A stretch of DNA of 64,000 nucleotides, taken from Sphaerochaetaceae bacterium (GTDB lineage: Bacteria; Spirochaetota; Spirochaetia; Sphaerochaetales; Sphaerochaetaceae). Of the stretch, positions 9,232 through 17,091 are shown piece after piece (position 1 is the first letter of the stretch; each line of letters begins with the position of its first letter). The notes below the pieces were generated by a model. That model searched no databases. It was not told the DNA's origin and worked only from the letters and a program-made list of their open reading frames with translations. Made by a program: the position numbers and the translations under genes. Where the stretch lies: positions 46,599 through 110,598 of the forward strand of contig JAQQAR010000016.1 in NCBI GenBank assembly GCA_028532765.1, in the 5' to 3' direction.

Positions 9232-10479
9232 TCAGAACTCCAATGCTCTTCCAAGTGCTTCTGGAGAGATAGTGTGTGGTGTGAAGATTCTGAATTTTCT
9301 CAGGCTTTTTGTAAAGACCCTACCAATATCATAGGAAAAAAGGTAATCAACCTCACCAAATGTGCTGACGGAACCGTTCTCATGGAGAATGGGTAGGTCT
9401 GCCTCAAAGCTGATCGGCTCTGGAATATCTACGATAACCTCACTTGGATCACATCCAAGCTTGTTCGCTATACGTTCCTCGAAGGAGAGACGTGAGAAGA
9501 GATCCTTGTTCTTTGTCTCCAATACACCCTCTTCTTCATAGGGTTTCTCGAATGTCGCCGTATACAGCTGGTTGTCACGCACCAAGGAGAAGAGATTGCT
9601 GTAGGTGAACTGTTTCAGCTGTGGAAGCGAAAAGAACTGTTCATCATCCAATCCATAAAGATCTTCTGCCTGCAGTGATCCATCAGACAAGGATGCCAAT
9701 ACTGCCTTCTTGATCATAGCAGTCGCACTTCGGGTCGTGGTATGCCAATATACGTTTCGGTACATCAGGTACTTGCTGAACAAGAGGTGCTCCACCGATC
9801 CCAGTGCTTCCTCCTGCAATGCCATCCTGCCCCCGGCAACAACCAGTCTGTCAACAATGTAGGATACATCCTGGGTACCATAGGGTACCCCACAGAAGAA
9901 GGCATCACGGTTTAGGTAATCGAGCTTGTCTGGGTCGAGTGTTCCAGAGAGAATACTGCGATAGAGGAGAATCTCTTCATCTGAGGTCTCTTGGTGCTCA
10001 TCTATGATTGATCCAACACGCTCCGCATCCAGCCCAGCCATCTCAATGGCTTTATGCAGGGCTGCATCCTCACGTATCATCGTACAGGCAATTGCTTCAT
10101 GGCTGGTGAGTGGGAGTTCTTTCAGAGAGTGGGCGAATGGGAAATGCCCAATGTCATGCAGTAGGCATGCACAGAGAAAGGTAAGCGCCCCCTCTTCGGT
10201 TATAGGCAGCTCTTTATTCTGGCCGAAGAGGCTCTGGAGGATTGAAAAACCGATGTGATAGACGCCCAGGCTATGGTCAAGACGGGTATGCACAGCCCCT
10301 GGATAGAGGTGGAAGGTAGGGCCGAGTTGCTTGATCCTCCCAAGTTTCTGTACAGTGGGGGTCAATAGGATGGACTTGAAGGCCCTGGAGAGCTTGATGT
10401 CCTTCCATAAAGGGTCTCGAATTGTTGTTTCGCTTTGGCGGTAAAGAGACGCGAGCAACTGTGTATTGCGGTATTGCAT
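9232..10479 (-). CDS. HD-domain phosphohydrolase (dNTPase-like)
   Basis: About 415 residues from the ATG at 10479 (MQYRNTQLLASLYRQ). The alternative TTG at 10521 lies inside the predicted promoter. The HD metal site is complete: HTRLDHSLGVYH, then LLHDIGHFPFAHSLE, and an Asp in DPDKLDYLNRDAFFCG. This is the pattern of the large HD superfamily hydrolases related to dGTPase/SAMHD1 and the YdhJ group, which hydrolyse nucleotides. The exact substrate is unknown. No ribosome-binding site precedes the ATG, and a promoter ends six bases before it, so a leaderless message is likely. It heads a four-gene operon. Confidence 0.85.
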   Translation of the reverse strand: MQYRNTQLLASLYRQSETTIRDPLWKDIKLSRAFKSILLTPTVQKLGRIKQLGPTFHLYPGAVHTRLDHSLGVYHIGFSILQSLFGQNKELPITEEGALTFLCACLLHDIGHFPFAHSLKELPLTSHEAIACTMIREDAALHKAIEMAGLDAERVGSIIDEHQETSDEEILLYRSILSGTLDPDKLDYLNRDAFFCGVPYGTQDVSYIVDRLVVAGGRMALQEEALGSVEHLLFSKYLMYRNVYWHTTTRSATAMIKKAVLASLSDGSLQAEDLYGLDDEQFFSLPQLKQFTYSNLFSLVRDNQLYTATFEKPYEEEGVLETKNKDLFSRLSFEERIANKLGCDPSEVIVDIPEPISFEADLPILHENGSVSTFGEVDYLFSYDIGRVFTKSLRKFRIFTPHTISPEALGRALEF

Positions 10480-10515
10480 ATCGAGAGTGTAAAGCAGTGT
10501 TTGCCTTGATGTAAA
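10480..10515 (-). promoter_or_regulatory. Promoter abutting the HD gene start
   Basis: On the minus strand TTTACA (10510-10515) and TACACT (10486-10491) are separated by 18 bases. TACACT is followed by exactly six bases (CTCGAT) and then the ATG at 10479. If transcription begins seven bases after the -10 hexamer, +1 is the A of the start codon. Confidence 0.45.
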
Positions 10516-10580
10516 GTACAAGATTATGGTAGAGCGATGGACTATTCATCGGGTACACTGACAAAAAGGGAGGAATGTAC

Positions 10581-11795
10581 ATGCATCAATACCTGATAGT
10601 CGCTGATGATTTCACTGGAGCAAATGACAGTGGACTGCAACTAAGACGGAAGGGGCTCTCTACCCATGTAACGATTGGGAAATACACCCGGAATGAAAAA
10701 CCCATCGAGGCACTTGTGTTGGACACAGAATCCCGGAACATAGATGAAAAGGAAGCCTCAGTTCTGGTTCGCTCAACCCTGGAAGGGGTGGATGCTGAAT
10801 CCTTTTCCATTGTCATGAAAAAAATTGATTCCACGCTTCGGGGAAATCTCTGTGCTGAGGTCATGGAGGTTGCTGCATTCTGTGCTGCAGAGTTGGTCAT
10901 AGTATCTCCTGCATTTCCTGATCAGGGAAGAACGGTGGAGGGCGGAAGATTGTTGGTCCATGGCAAACCTTTACTGGAGACAGAACATGGCAAGGATCCC
11001 CGAAAGCCGGTAGAAGAAGATAATCTACTCAAGCTCTTCTCCAAAGGGCAGAGTCTATATACCGTAGTTCACCAAGAGGCGGGTGCTGCGTTCCCTGCTC
11101 TGGAGGGGAAGACGATGCTTGTATGTGATGCCCGCACACAGGACGACCTTTTCCGCCTTGTCAGGCTGGCAAGAAAACGAGAAGAGAAAGTCCTGTATGT
11201 GGGAAGTGCTGGTTTGGCTGATGCGCTCTGTAATGTGCAATATCCTTCCCGTGGAGTACTGGGTATGGTTGCAAGTCTCAGCGAAGTAACTCGCAACCAA
11301 GTAAGGTATGCCAAGGAACATGGGATTTTTACCGAAGTTGTTGAGGTGGAGTCTCTCCTTGGGGAAGTAGACCCTTATCCGATCATCAAACGGGTCAGGG
11401 AAGCCATCTCCCAAAGCAAGCCAGCCCTTGTCGTGGTTTCCTCAGTCCTTGATGAATCTGCATTCAGTCGTTCCTTGGAGGAAGGTGCACAACGCGGACT
11501 TTCCTCTGATGCGGTTGCAGCAACAATAAGGGACTCCTTCAGCCTTCTGGGAAAGGCCTTGGTAGAGCAGTGTGAGATCTCTGGCTTGTTCCTCACTGGT
11601 GGGGACACCGCCTTCGGCCTTTTGGAGGCTCTGGGAATTCATGAGGTGGAAATAATCAGGGAAGTACAGGGAGGTATCCCCCTCCTTGAAGTACCCAGTG
11701 GAGGGTATGCATCAATGAGAATTGTCACAAAAGCGGGTGCTTTCGGAAATGATCAAGCAATTGCGCATAGCTTGCGGGTTTTGCAAGAACGGTAG
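10581..11795 (+). CDS. Four-carbon acid sugar kinase (DUF1537/DtnK-like)
   Basis: 404 residues. ATG at 10581 was chosen over the ATG at 10575 because GGGAGGA (10568-10574) gives seven bases of spacing only to 10581. The N-terminal block YLIVADDFTGANDSGLQL is the signature of the DUF1537 sugar-acid kinases. KKIDSTLRGN and a C-terminal nucleotide-binding block (LFLTGGDTAFGLLEAL, then GGIPLLEVPSGGYA) complete it. Studied members phosphorylate O4 of D-threonate, D-erythronate or L-threonate. The next gene, 12 bases on, is the PdxA2 type that normally takes the product, so the pair should turn a C4 sugar acid into dihydroxyacetone phosphate and CO2. The stereochemistry of the substrate cannot be read from sequence. 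Confidence 0.88.
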   Translation: MHQYLIVADDFTGANDSGLQLRRKGLSTHVTIGKYTRNEKPIEALVLDTESRNIDEKEASVLVRSTLEGVDAESFSIVMKKIDSTLRGNLCAEVMEVAAFCAAELVIVSPAFPDQGRTVEGGRLLVHGKPLLETEHGKDPRKPVEEDNLLKLFSKGQSLYTVVHQEAGAAFPALEGKTMLVCDARTQDDLFRLVRLARKREEKVLYVGSAGLADALCNVQYPSRGVLGMVASLSEVTRNQVRYAKEHGIFTEVVEVESLLGEVDPYPIIKRVREAISQSKPALVVVSSVLDESAFSRSLEEGAQRGLSSDAVAATIRDSFSLLGKALVEQCEISGLFLTGGDTAFGLLEALGIHEVEIIREVQGGIPLLEVPSGGYASMRIVTKAGAFGNDQAIAHSLRVLQER

Positions 11796-11807
11796 AAGGA
11801 GAACGTG

Positions 11808-12779
11808 ATGAAAGATAAAAAATTTGGAATTACACTTGGAGATCCCTGTGGCATTGGTCCTGAGATCACCCTCAAGGCATTGCATGCAAGGAAGGAGTAC
11901 CAGAGGAGTGCTCTCCTGTTTGGGACCCGTTCGCTGTTGGAGTATTACAACTCGCTGCTTGGGTATGAGATGAGGTTCAACTCAATCAAGAAGATGGATG
12001 ATTGGGATGACTCTGCGATCAATATATATGATCCACATCCGGTAGACATCTCCCAGATTGAGGTTGGGGTAGTAACCTCCCTTGGTGGTACCATCGCCTT
12101 TGAAAGTGTACGATCGGCGATCGAATTTGCCTTACGAAAGGATATCTCCTCAGTGGTTACCGCTCCGCTCAACAAGGAAGCGCTCCACCTGGCTGGTTTT
12201 CCCTACGCCGGTCATACCGAGATCTTCGGTGCGTTCACCAAAGGGGAGCGGTATGCAATGCTGCTATACAGCGAGAAACTGAAGGTAATCCACGTCTCAA
12301 CCCATGTTTCCTTGCGGAATGCCTGTGACCTTTGCAAGAAAAAAAGAGTACTTGAAGTCATTCATCTGGCCCATGAGACACTGACAAAGATTGGCTATGA
12401 CAATCCAAGGATTGCCGTTGCTGGATTGAATCCACACGCAGGGGAGAATGGCATTTTTGGTGATGAGGAGATCAAGGAAATCATTCCAGCAATCCAGGAA
12501 GCAAAAGCTGAAGGTCTGCAAGTCAGTGGTCCAATCCCTCCTGATACGGTTTTCCTGAAAGCATTACAGGGTTCCTGGGATATCGTGGTGGCCATGTATC
12601 ACGATCAAGGGCATATCCCCCTGAAGATGCTCAGTTTCGAGAACGGGGTGAACATTACCGTTGGTTTGGACGTCATCAGAACCTCTGTTGACCACGGTAC
12701 CGCGTTCGATATTGCCGGAAAGCTGATTGCAAGTGAGAGAAGCCTGCTCGAGGCAATTGAGATCGGGGAGAGGCTCTAG
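11808..12779 (+). CDS. pdxA2: 4-phospho-D-threonate/D-erythronate 3-dehydrogenase (PdxA2)
   Basis: 323 residues. ATG at 11808 has AAGGAG (11797-11802) at a good distance; the GTG at 11805 is closer. PdxA-family motifs are clear: ITLGDPCGIGPEITLKAL at the start, PYAGHTE (metal-binding His), NPHAGENG and MYHDQGHIPLK. PdxA itself acts in vitamin B6 synthesis, but linkage to a DUF1537 kinase marks PdxA2, which oxidises C3 of the 4-phosphorylated acid, after which the product loses CO2 to give dihydroxyacetone phosphate. A strong hairpin follows the gene. Confidence 0.88.
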   Translation: MKDKKFGITLGDPCGIGPEITLKALHARKEYQRSALLFGTRSLLEYYNSLLGYEMRFNSIKKMDDWDDSAINIYDPHPVDISQIEVGVVTSLGGTIAFESVRSAIEFALRKDISSVVTAPLNKEALHLAGFPYAGHTEIFGAFTKGERYAMLLYSEKLKVIHVSTHVSLRNACDLCKKKRVLEVIHLAHETLTKIGYDNPRIAVAGLNPHAGENGIFGDEEIKEIIPAIQEAKAEGLQVSGPIPPDTVFLKALQGSWDIVVAMYHDQGHIPLKMLSFENGVNITVGLDVIRTSVDHGTAFDIAGKLIASERSLLEAIEIGERL

Positions 12780-12787
12780 AAGCAAGG

Positions 12788-12816
12788 AAAGAGGAGGCAA
12801 CGCCTCCTCTTTCTCT
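12788..12816 (+). terminator. Rho-independent terminator after pdxA2
   Basis: Perfect 11-bp stem: AAAGAGGAGGC at 12788-12798 pairs with GCCTCCTCTTT at 12802-12812 around a 3-base loop, followed by a pyrimidine-rich tail. It separates pdxA2 from the convergent larA-like gene. Confidence 0.75.
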
Positions 12817-12841
12817 TACAATCCAACAACTGTCTCGAACA

Positions 12842-14191
12842 TTACTCCACGTAGGGGATGGCATAAGGGCCATCGCTTAGATAGAGAACCTTGAGGTCCT
12901 TTCTTTGCTCTCTCTTCTCAATCTGCTCAATGACTCTCTTGATCACTTCGCTGTAGTCAGTGCTCTGGGTAAGTAAGGAGGCATCAATTCCTGGAAGGCC
13001 GCTGTTGTTCTCTCCTACAATCTGAGGAGCATAATAATAGTAGTGGTCCAAAGGAATCTTCTCGAATACCGAAGCCCACTTCTGTACCTGCCACTGGTCT
13101 GGCATGAACGGCCAATCCTTGCTGTGCAGGAGGGTTACCAGTTCCTCTGCGCTGGTAAGCGCCAGGATGCTGAGTACAGTCTTGTACATCACCGAACCCA
13201 CGACATCTTTCTTGTCTGTGAAGTTGGAGATGCTGATCAGGTATCCATCCTTCTTCATTGCGCCGATTGCAGCAAAGGCTGCCTTCGCACTCTGATAGTG
13301 GTTGATACCGACAAACCCACCATGGGTAATGACGATATCGGCCTCTTCCCTGATGGGTATCTTTGCATATCCCTTGACCATCTCAAAGGCTTCCTGATGG
13401 GCTGCCTCCAGGTCACCAGCAAATACCCCGGTGATATTGAAAGCATGGTCCAGGGTAACATTGATGATAAAATCAACCCCAGCCATCTTCGCAAAAGCGA
13501 GGGATTCCTCATGAACTGGATTGCCATCGAGGAGCAAGTCGCAGCTGTTCTTATGACCCATGAGGTCCGCACCGTGGAAGAGGAAGGTGCCATGTTCACT
13601 GATCAGACCAGGGCATACAGACTTTCGTCCCCCACTGACACCTGCCATGAAGTGGCTTTCGACCAATCCAGTGAGGATCTTCAGGTCAGCTTCTACATAG
13701 AGGCTGTTGATCTTTACTTCACTTCCACGATCAGTCTTTCCGAGGTAGGTGAGGTTGTCATCCTCTTTGCAATCGTGGTTGATAATGGAAATCCCATGCT
13801 CGAATACCCAGGGATCGATAATGCGCTCAATCTCATCATCGGTCATCGGGCGGTGGGTACCTGTAGCAATGAGTACTGTAAGATTCTCCCTCTTATAACC
13901 GGTTTCAAGCAGTACCTCGAGCAGGGGTACCAAGATATTTCCCTCTCCTTTGTAGGGGACGGGCCGGGTATTGTCAGAGATGACAATTACCGCCTTTGCC
14001 TGTGGGTTTGCATCAAGCTTGGCTTTGGCAATACTCTGGAAACTGTCAGATGCAATGGGATTGGCCAGTGCCTCAGAAACCGCCTGTTTTGGGTCACTGA
14101 GTGCCTTTGGTGCCTTCATTGCATACACTGTGGTATGTTCGGGAAGTTCTAGTTTCTTTCCTTGGCTGTCTATTGGGTTATGTACCAGCAT
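12842..14191 (-). CDS. LarA-family nickel-dependent racemase/epimerase
   Basis: 449 residues from ATG 14191, with AAAGGAG six bases ahead. This is the LarA fold (DUF2088 plus C-terminal domain). TGTHRP gives His113, VESHFMAGVSGGRKSVCPG gives His180 and Lys190. In lactate racemase of L. plantarum the catalytic/cofactor residues are His108, His174 and Lys184, and the spacing is nearly the same, so it should bind the nickel-pincer nucleotide. The larBCE genes that make the cofactor are not in this window. LarA homologues are now known to act on many 2-hydroxy acids, including aldonates. With kdgT upstream and the C4-acid kinase pair opposite, a sugar-acid C2 epimerase is more likely than a lactate racemase. 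Confidence 0.85.
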   Translation of the reverse strand: MLVHNPIDSQGKKLELPEHTTVYAMKAPKALSDPKQAVSEALANPIASDSFQSIAKAKLDANPQAKAVIVISDNTRPVPYKGEGNILVPLLEVLLETGYKRENLTVLIATGTHRPMTDDEIERIIDPWVFEHGISIINHDCKEDDNLTYLGKTDRGSEVKINSLYVEADLKILTGLVESHFMAGVSGGRKSVCPGLISEHGTFLFHGADLMGHKNSCDLLLDGNPVHEESLAFAKMAGVDFIINVTLDHAFNITGVFAGDLEAAHQEAFEMVKGYAKIPIREEADIVITHGGFVGINHYQSAKAAFAAIGAMKKDGYLISISNFTDKKDVVGSVMYKTVLSILALTSAEELVTLLHSKDWPFMPDQWQVQKWASVFEKIPLDHYYYYAPQIVGENNSGLPGIDASLLTQSTDYSEVIKRVIEQIEKREQRKDLKVLYLSDGPYAIPYVE

Positions 14192-14208
14192 GGTTGACTC
14201 CTTTAGCA

Positions 14209-14238
14209 AAGAAAGACGAGCGTTTGCCCGTCTTTCTT
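14209..14238 (-). terminator. Hairpin between kdgT and larA-like gene
   Basis: AAGAAAGACG (14209-14218) and CGTCTTTCTT (14229-14238) form a perfect 10-bp stem with a 10-base loop. On the transcribed minus strand it is followed by TTTGCT and, a few bases on, by the AAAGGAG of the larA-like gene. It may act as a partial terminator or an RNA-stability element within the operon. Confidence 0.5.
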
Positions 14239-14269
14239 GATAATTGTATACAAAACGTGCACACTCAGC

Positions 14270-15301
14270 TTATAACTGTTGGCCTTTTGCGTCAACCGCA
14301 GGTTCAGCGCTTGTGGTAGGATGCTCGTTTACAAGTCCCCGCTTCAAATCCCACCTGTAGAAGAAATCGACCAGGAATGGAACCAGCAAGGCAGTAACGA
14401 TGATAGAAGCAGCTACCTGAACGGTTGCCTTGTCTGCAAATGGGGCCCAAGCTGGGTCTACCAATGCAATGGCAGCCGGGGTGGCAATTGAGTTACCGGC
14501 AGAGGTACCGACAGCAGCACCGACGGCAGCAGTTCTTCTTGACTTCTTGGGAACCAACCACTTGAAGATGAAGTAGGAAGGAACACCGGTGATGATAAGG
14601 GTCATCAGACCAAGGACGATACCAGGAAGACCGGCTTCGATGATCGTCTGAAGACTCAGTCCCGCACCGAGAGGGAAGGCGAAGGTGAAGATTGCAATAA
14701 ACATACCGGGCTTGAGGAACTCCCTGATTCTCTCATCAAGGTTACCAAGAATCATACCAACGATGATGGGAACAATGACTGCTACAAGACTCATGAGAGG
14801 AATGTTTGCAACTCCGGCAACACCCATGAAAGCCATTTCGAAGAAAGGTCCATCATTGGAGGAGATGACGGCGATTGCACCAACATCGGACTCATCACCA
14901 TACTTGGAAGCAAGTGCTGTGTAGAGTCCACCATTACTGTTGGACATGGCACTGATCATGGCGAGCGGTGTGACACCGAGGAATGCAGCTTCAGGACCAG
15001 CAAGTTTTGCGAAGATAACGCCGAAACTTACACCGAAGAGAACCTTGCTGAAATTGAGGACCACTCCTTTATAGAGTGACATACCAGCAGTTCTGAACTG
15101 AATCTGTGCTCCACTGCAGAAAAAGAGCAATGCGATCAAGGTAAGTGCGCCTGACTTGAAGAATGCTGTGGTAAAACTACCGATCATCAATGCTTCAGGA
15201 AAGAATGTATTGGTCAATACACCGAGTACCAAAGGTACTACCATCAATCCACCAGGAATCTTGTTGATCGTCTCGAGAATTGGAACTTTTCCCATCTTCA
15301 T
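14270..15301 (-). CDS. kdgT: 2-keto-3-deoxygluconate permease (KdgT family)
   Basis: 343 residues from ATG 15301, preceded by AAGGAG. It is almost entirely hydrophobic, with about ten membrane segments, and starts with the family-typical TINKIPGGLMVVPLVLGVLTN. Other typical parts are SNGGLYTALASKYGDESDVGA and AAVGTSAGNSIATPAA. KdgT is a proton symporter for 2-keto-3-deoxygluconate and related sugar acids. Here it heads a two-gene unit with the larA-like gene, so its cargo is probably a related aldonate. No kdgK/kdgA is nearby. Confidence 0.88.
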   Translation of the reverse strand: MKMGKVPILETINKIPGGLMVVPLVLGVLTNTFFPEALMIGSFTTAFFKSGALTLIALLFFCSGAQIQFRTAGMSLYKGVVLNFSKVLFGVSFGVIFAKLAGPEAAFLGVTPLAMISAMSNSNGGLYTALASKYGDESDVGAIAVISSNDGPFFEMAFMGVAGVANIPLMSLVAVIVPIIVGMILGNLDERIREFLKPGMFIAIFTFAFPLGAGLSLQTIIEAGLPGIVLGLMTLIITGVPSYFIFKWLVPKKSRRTAAVGAAVGTSAGNSIATPAAIALVDPAWAPFADKATVQVAASIIVTALLVPFLVDFFYRWDLKRGLVNEHPTTSAEPAVDAKGQQL

Positions 15302-15388
15302 GTTGTGAGTCTCCTTTTTTCTGTTTTGATTGCAAACTTGTTACACCTTATCATAGATGTCCAAAAAGTCCAGAAAAAAGAAAATCCT

Positions 15389-15417
15389 TTGACATTGTAA
15401 AAGAAATGCATCATATA
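15389..15417 (+). promoter_or_regulatory. Promoter abutting gene start at 15424
   Basis: TTGACA (15389-15394), 17 bases, CATATA (15412-15417), then six bases and the ATG at 15424. TATAAA at 15414-15419 is an alternative -10 with a 19-base spacer. No ribosome-binding site lies ahead of the ATG. Confidence 0.45.
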
Positions 15418-15423
15418 AAAAGT

Positions 15424-15864
15424 ATGAAAGAATGCATTTCTCTCCTGATCATAGTAATGTTCTGTGTGGTTCCCCTTTTTGCAAATGAAACCTTGCCGTT
15501 TCCTGAGGCGTATGGAGCGCAGCTTCCTAGCGATGCTTCGATTGGACAGATTGTCAGTGGCGAGGAAGGTAGTGCAGAAGCAATTACCAGGCAAGCATTG
15601 ATGAACTCCTATGGGCCAGGATGGCTTGAGGAGTATGTCAGTGAGGTGCTGAGAAAGGCATTCACCAATACCTATGACCAACAGTTGGCTTCTCTGTTGC
15701 CAGCAAAGCAAGTGCAGGTAGGTAGGGCAGTGGTTCGATCAGACTTGTATGAGGTTCCGTTCTGTGTACATGAGCCAGACTACCAGTGGGGTACCATGGT
15801 CTGGAATCGTAGTGAAGATGAAAGGTGGGTGTTGCTTGCTATCCAGATAGAATCATCACTCTGA
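15424..15864 (+). CDS. Small exported protein, unknown function
   Basis: 146 residues beginning MKECISLLIIVMFCVVPLFANET, a clear signal peptide with a probable cleavage after FAN. The mature part of about 125 residues is soluble with no recognised motif. The ATG at 15406 would add six residues but falls inside the predicted promoter, so 15424 is preferred. The frame stays open further upstream without signal-like sequence. It overlaps the end of the convergent lipoprotein gene by 9 bases. Confidence 0.65.
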   Translation: MKECISLLIIVMFCVVPLFANETLPFPEAYGAQLPSDASIGQIVSGEEGSAEAITRQALMNSYGPGWLEEYVSEVLRKAFTNTYDQQLASLLPAKQVQVGRAVVRSDLYEVPFCVHEPDYQWGTMVWNRSEDERWVLLAIQIESSL

Positions 15865-16206
15865 ATCAGGTTCAAGATCCTGCTTCCTGATCACCAGGAC
15901 ATACGAATCGGAAGCCTCCACAGAAAAGGACTGGTATTGTGACTCTTTTGCGCGAAGATATTGCATCAGTACCGCGGGATCCACATCCAGATCTTCTAGA
16001 TTGATGACAATGGCTTTCTGTTGGGGTTTGATGGTAATCTGGACATCTTCCATTTCCGTCCCATCAAGGAGAGGCCCTTCCCAGTGTTCTTCATCAGGGT
16101 TTATGGCAGGGGTCTTGCTGTAGACACCACAACTGGATACCAGTGCAATGGTACCCAAAAGCAAAAAGATGACTACAAACTGTACTAGGCGAGAGCGCAG
16201 CCTCAT
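15856..16206 (-). CDS. Small putative lipoprotein
   Basis: 116 residues from ATG 16206, with GGAGGGG four bases ahead. The signal region RLVQFVVIFLLLGTIALVSSC ends in a lipobox (VSSC followed by Gly). The mature part of about 90 residues is acidic and contains AIVINLEDLDVDPAVLMQYL. No family is recognised. It is transcribed away from the esterase gene and converges with the small exported protein. Confidence 0.7.
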   Translation of the reverse strand: MRLRSRLVQFVVIFLLLGTIALVSSCGVYSKTPAINPDEEHWEGPLLDGTEMEDVQITIKPQQKAIVINLEDLDVDPAVLMQYLRAKESQYQSFSVEASDSYVLVIRKQDLEPDSE

Positions 16207-16332
16207 TGAACCCCTCCAAACAGACTCAGTGTATCCATAATGATAACAAAGGAGAAGAGGAAAGATTACAAAAGAAATCGAATGGAAACATTTCCTCAAA
16301 TAGGGTAGAGTACCTCCCAAGAAGGAGTGTTT

Positions 16333-17091
16333 ATGGCATTACTCGATATCTCCCTTTTTTCCGATACCCTCCAGCTGGATGTTTCTCTCACGGTCATCTA
16401 TCCCCAGCGATGTGACCGCTCACCTGATATTCCTGGCGGTCCCTATAAAGTGCTCTACCTGCTGCATGGGATAAAGCAGAATGAACAGAGTTATGTGCGA
16501 AATTCGGCAATTGAACGGTATGTGAGAAATCTTCCCTTGGTGGTTGTGATGCCATCGGTTGGAAGAAGCTTCTACACCGACCAGGAACGTGGCTACCCCT
16601 ATTTTACCTTCCTGAGTGAAGAACTTCCTCGGTTCCTCTCCTCTGTTTTTACCGTCAGTACCAAACGCGAGGATACCTTTATCGCAGGACTGTCGATGGG
16701 AGGATATGGGGCATTCAAGGCCGCTCTCACGCGTCCCGACCTATACAGCAGGGCTGCAAGCATGAGCGGTGCCTTGGACCTGGTGGCGCTGGCCAATACG
16801 CTTGGGGACTCAGTAAAGATTTTCCCACATGAGTGGGAGAATACCTTTGGCTCCTATGAAGTTAAAGACAGTGAACATGACCTGATGGCATTGTCTCGAA
16901 AGGAACTCTCTCCCAAGCCGTCATTCTATGTGACCTGTGGTGATGAGGATGCCCTGTTGCAGGATAACCTGCGATTTGTTGAGACATTGCAAGAGACCCA
17001 TGACGTTATCTATGACCAGCACCCGGGAGGGCATACCTGGAAGTTCTGGGACAAGGCACTGAAACGTGTGCTGAGGTGGCTGCCTCTCTGA
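16333..17091 (+). CDS. Alpha/beta-hydrolase esterase (tributyrin esterase/EstA type)
   Basis: 252 residues from ATG 16333 with AAGGAG five bases ahead. The fold begins with a LYLLHG strand (oxyanion region), then GLSMGGYGAF with nucleophile Ser121, an Asp in the CGDEDALL block and His in HPGGHTWKFW. This matches the esterase D/tributyrin-esterase family of serine hydrolases. There is no signal peptide, so it is cytoplasmic. It probably hydrolyses short-chain or acetyl esters, perhaps of sugars. Its stop is immediately next to the stop of the convergent CDF-like gene. Confidence 0.88.
   Translation: MALLDISLFSDTLQLDVSLTVIYPQRCDRSPDIPGGPYKVLYLLHGIKQNEQSYVRNSAIERYVRNLPLVVVMPSVGRSFYTDQERGYPYFTFLSEELPRFLSSVFTVSTKREDTFIAGLSMGGYGAFKAALTRPDLYSRAASMSGALDLVALANTLGDSVKIFPHEWENTFGSYEVKDSEHDLMALSRKELSPKPSFYVTCGDEDALLQDNLRFVETLQETHDVIYDQHPGGHTWKFWDKALKRVLRWLPL

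Noticed and set aside
13043..14152. Long 369-codon open frame on the plus strand opposite the larA-like gene
   Set aside because: It is the complement of a strongly conserved LarA coding sequence; the translation is Cys-rich and irregular, with no start signal.
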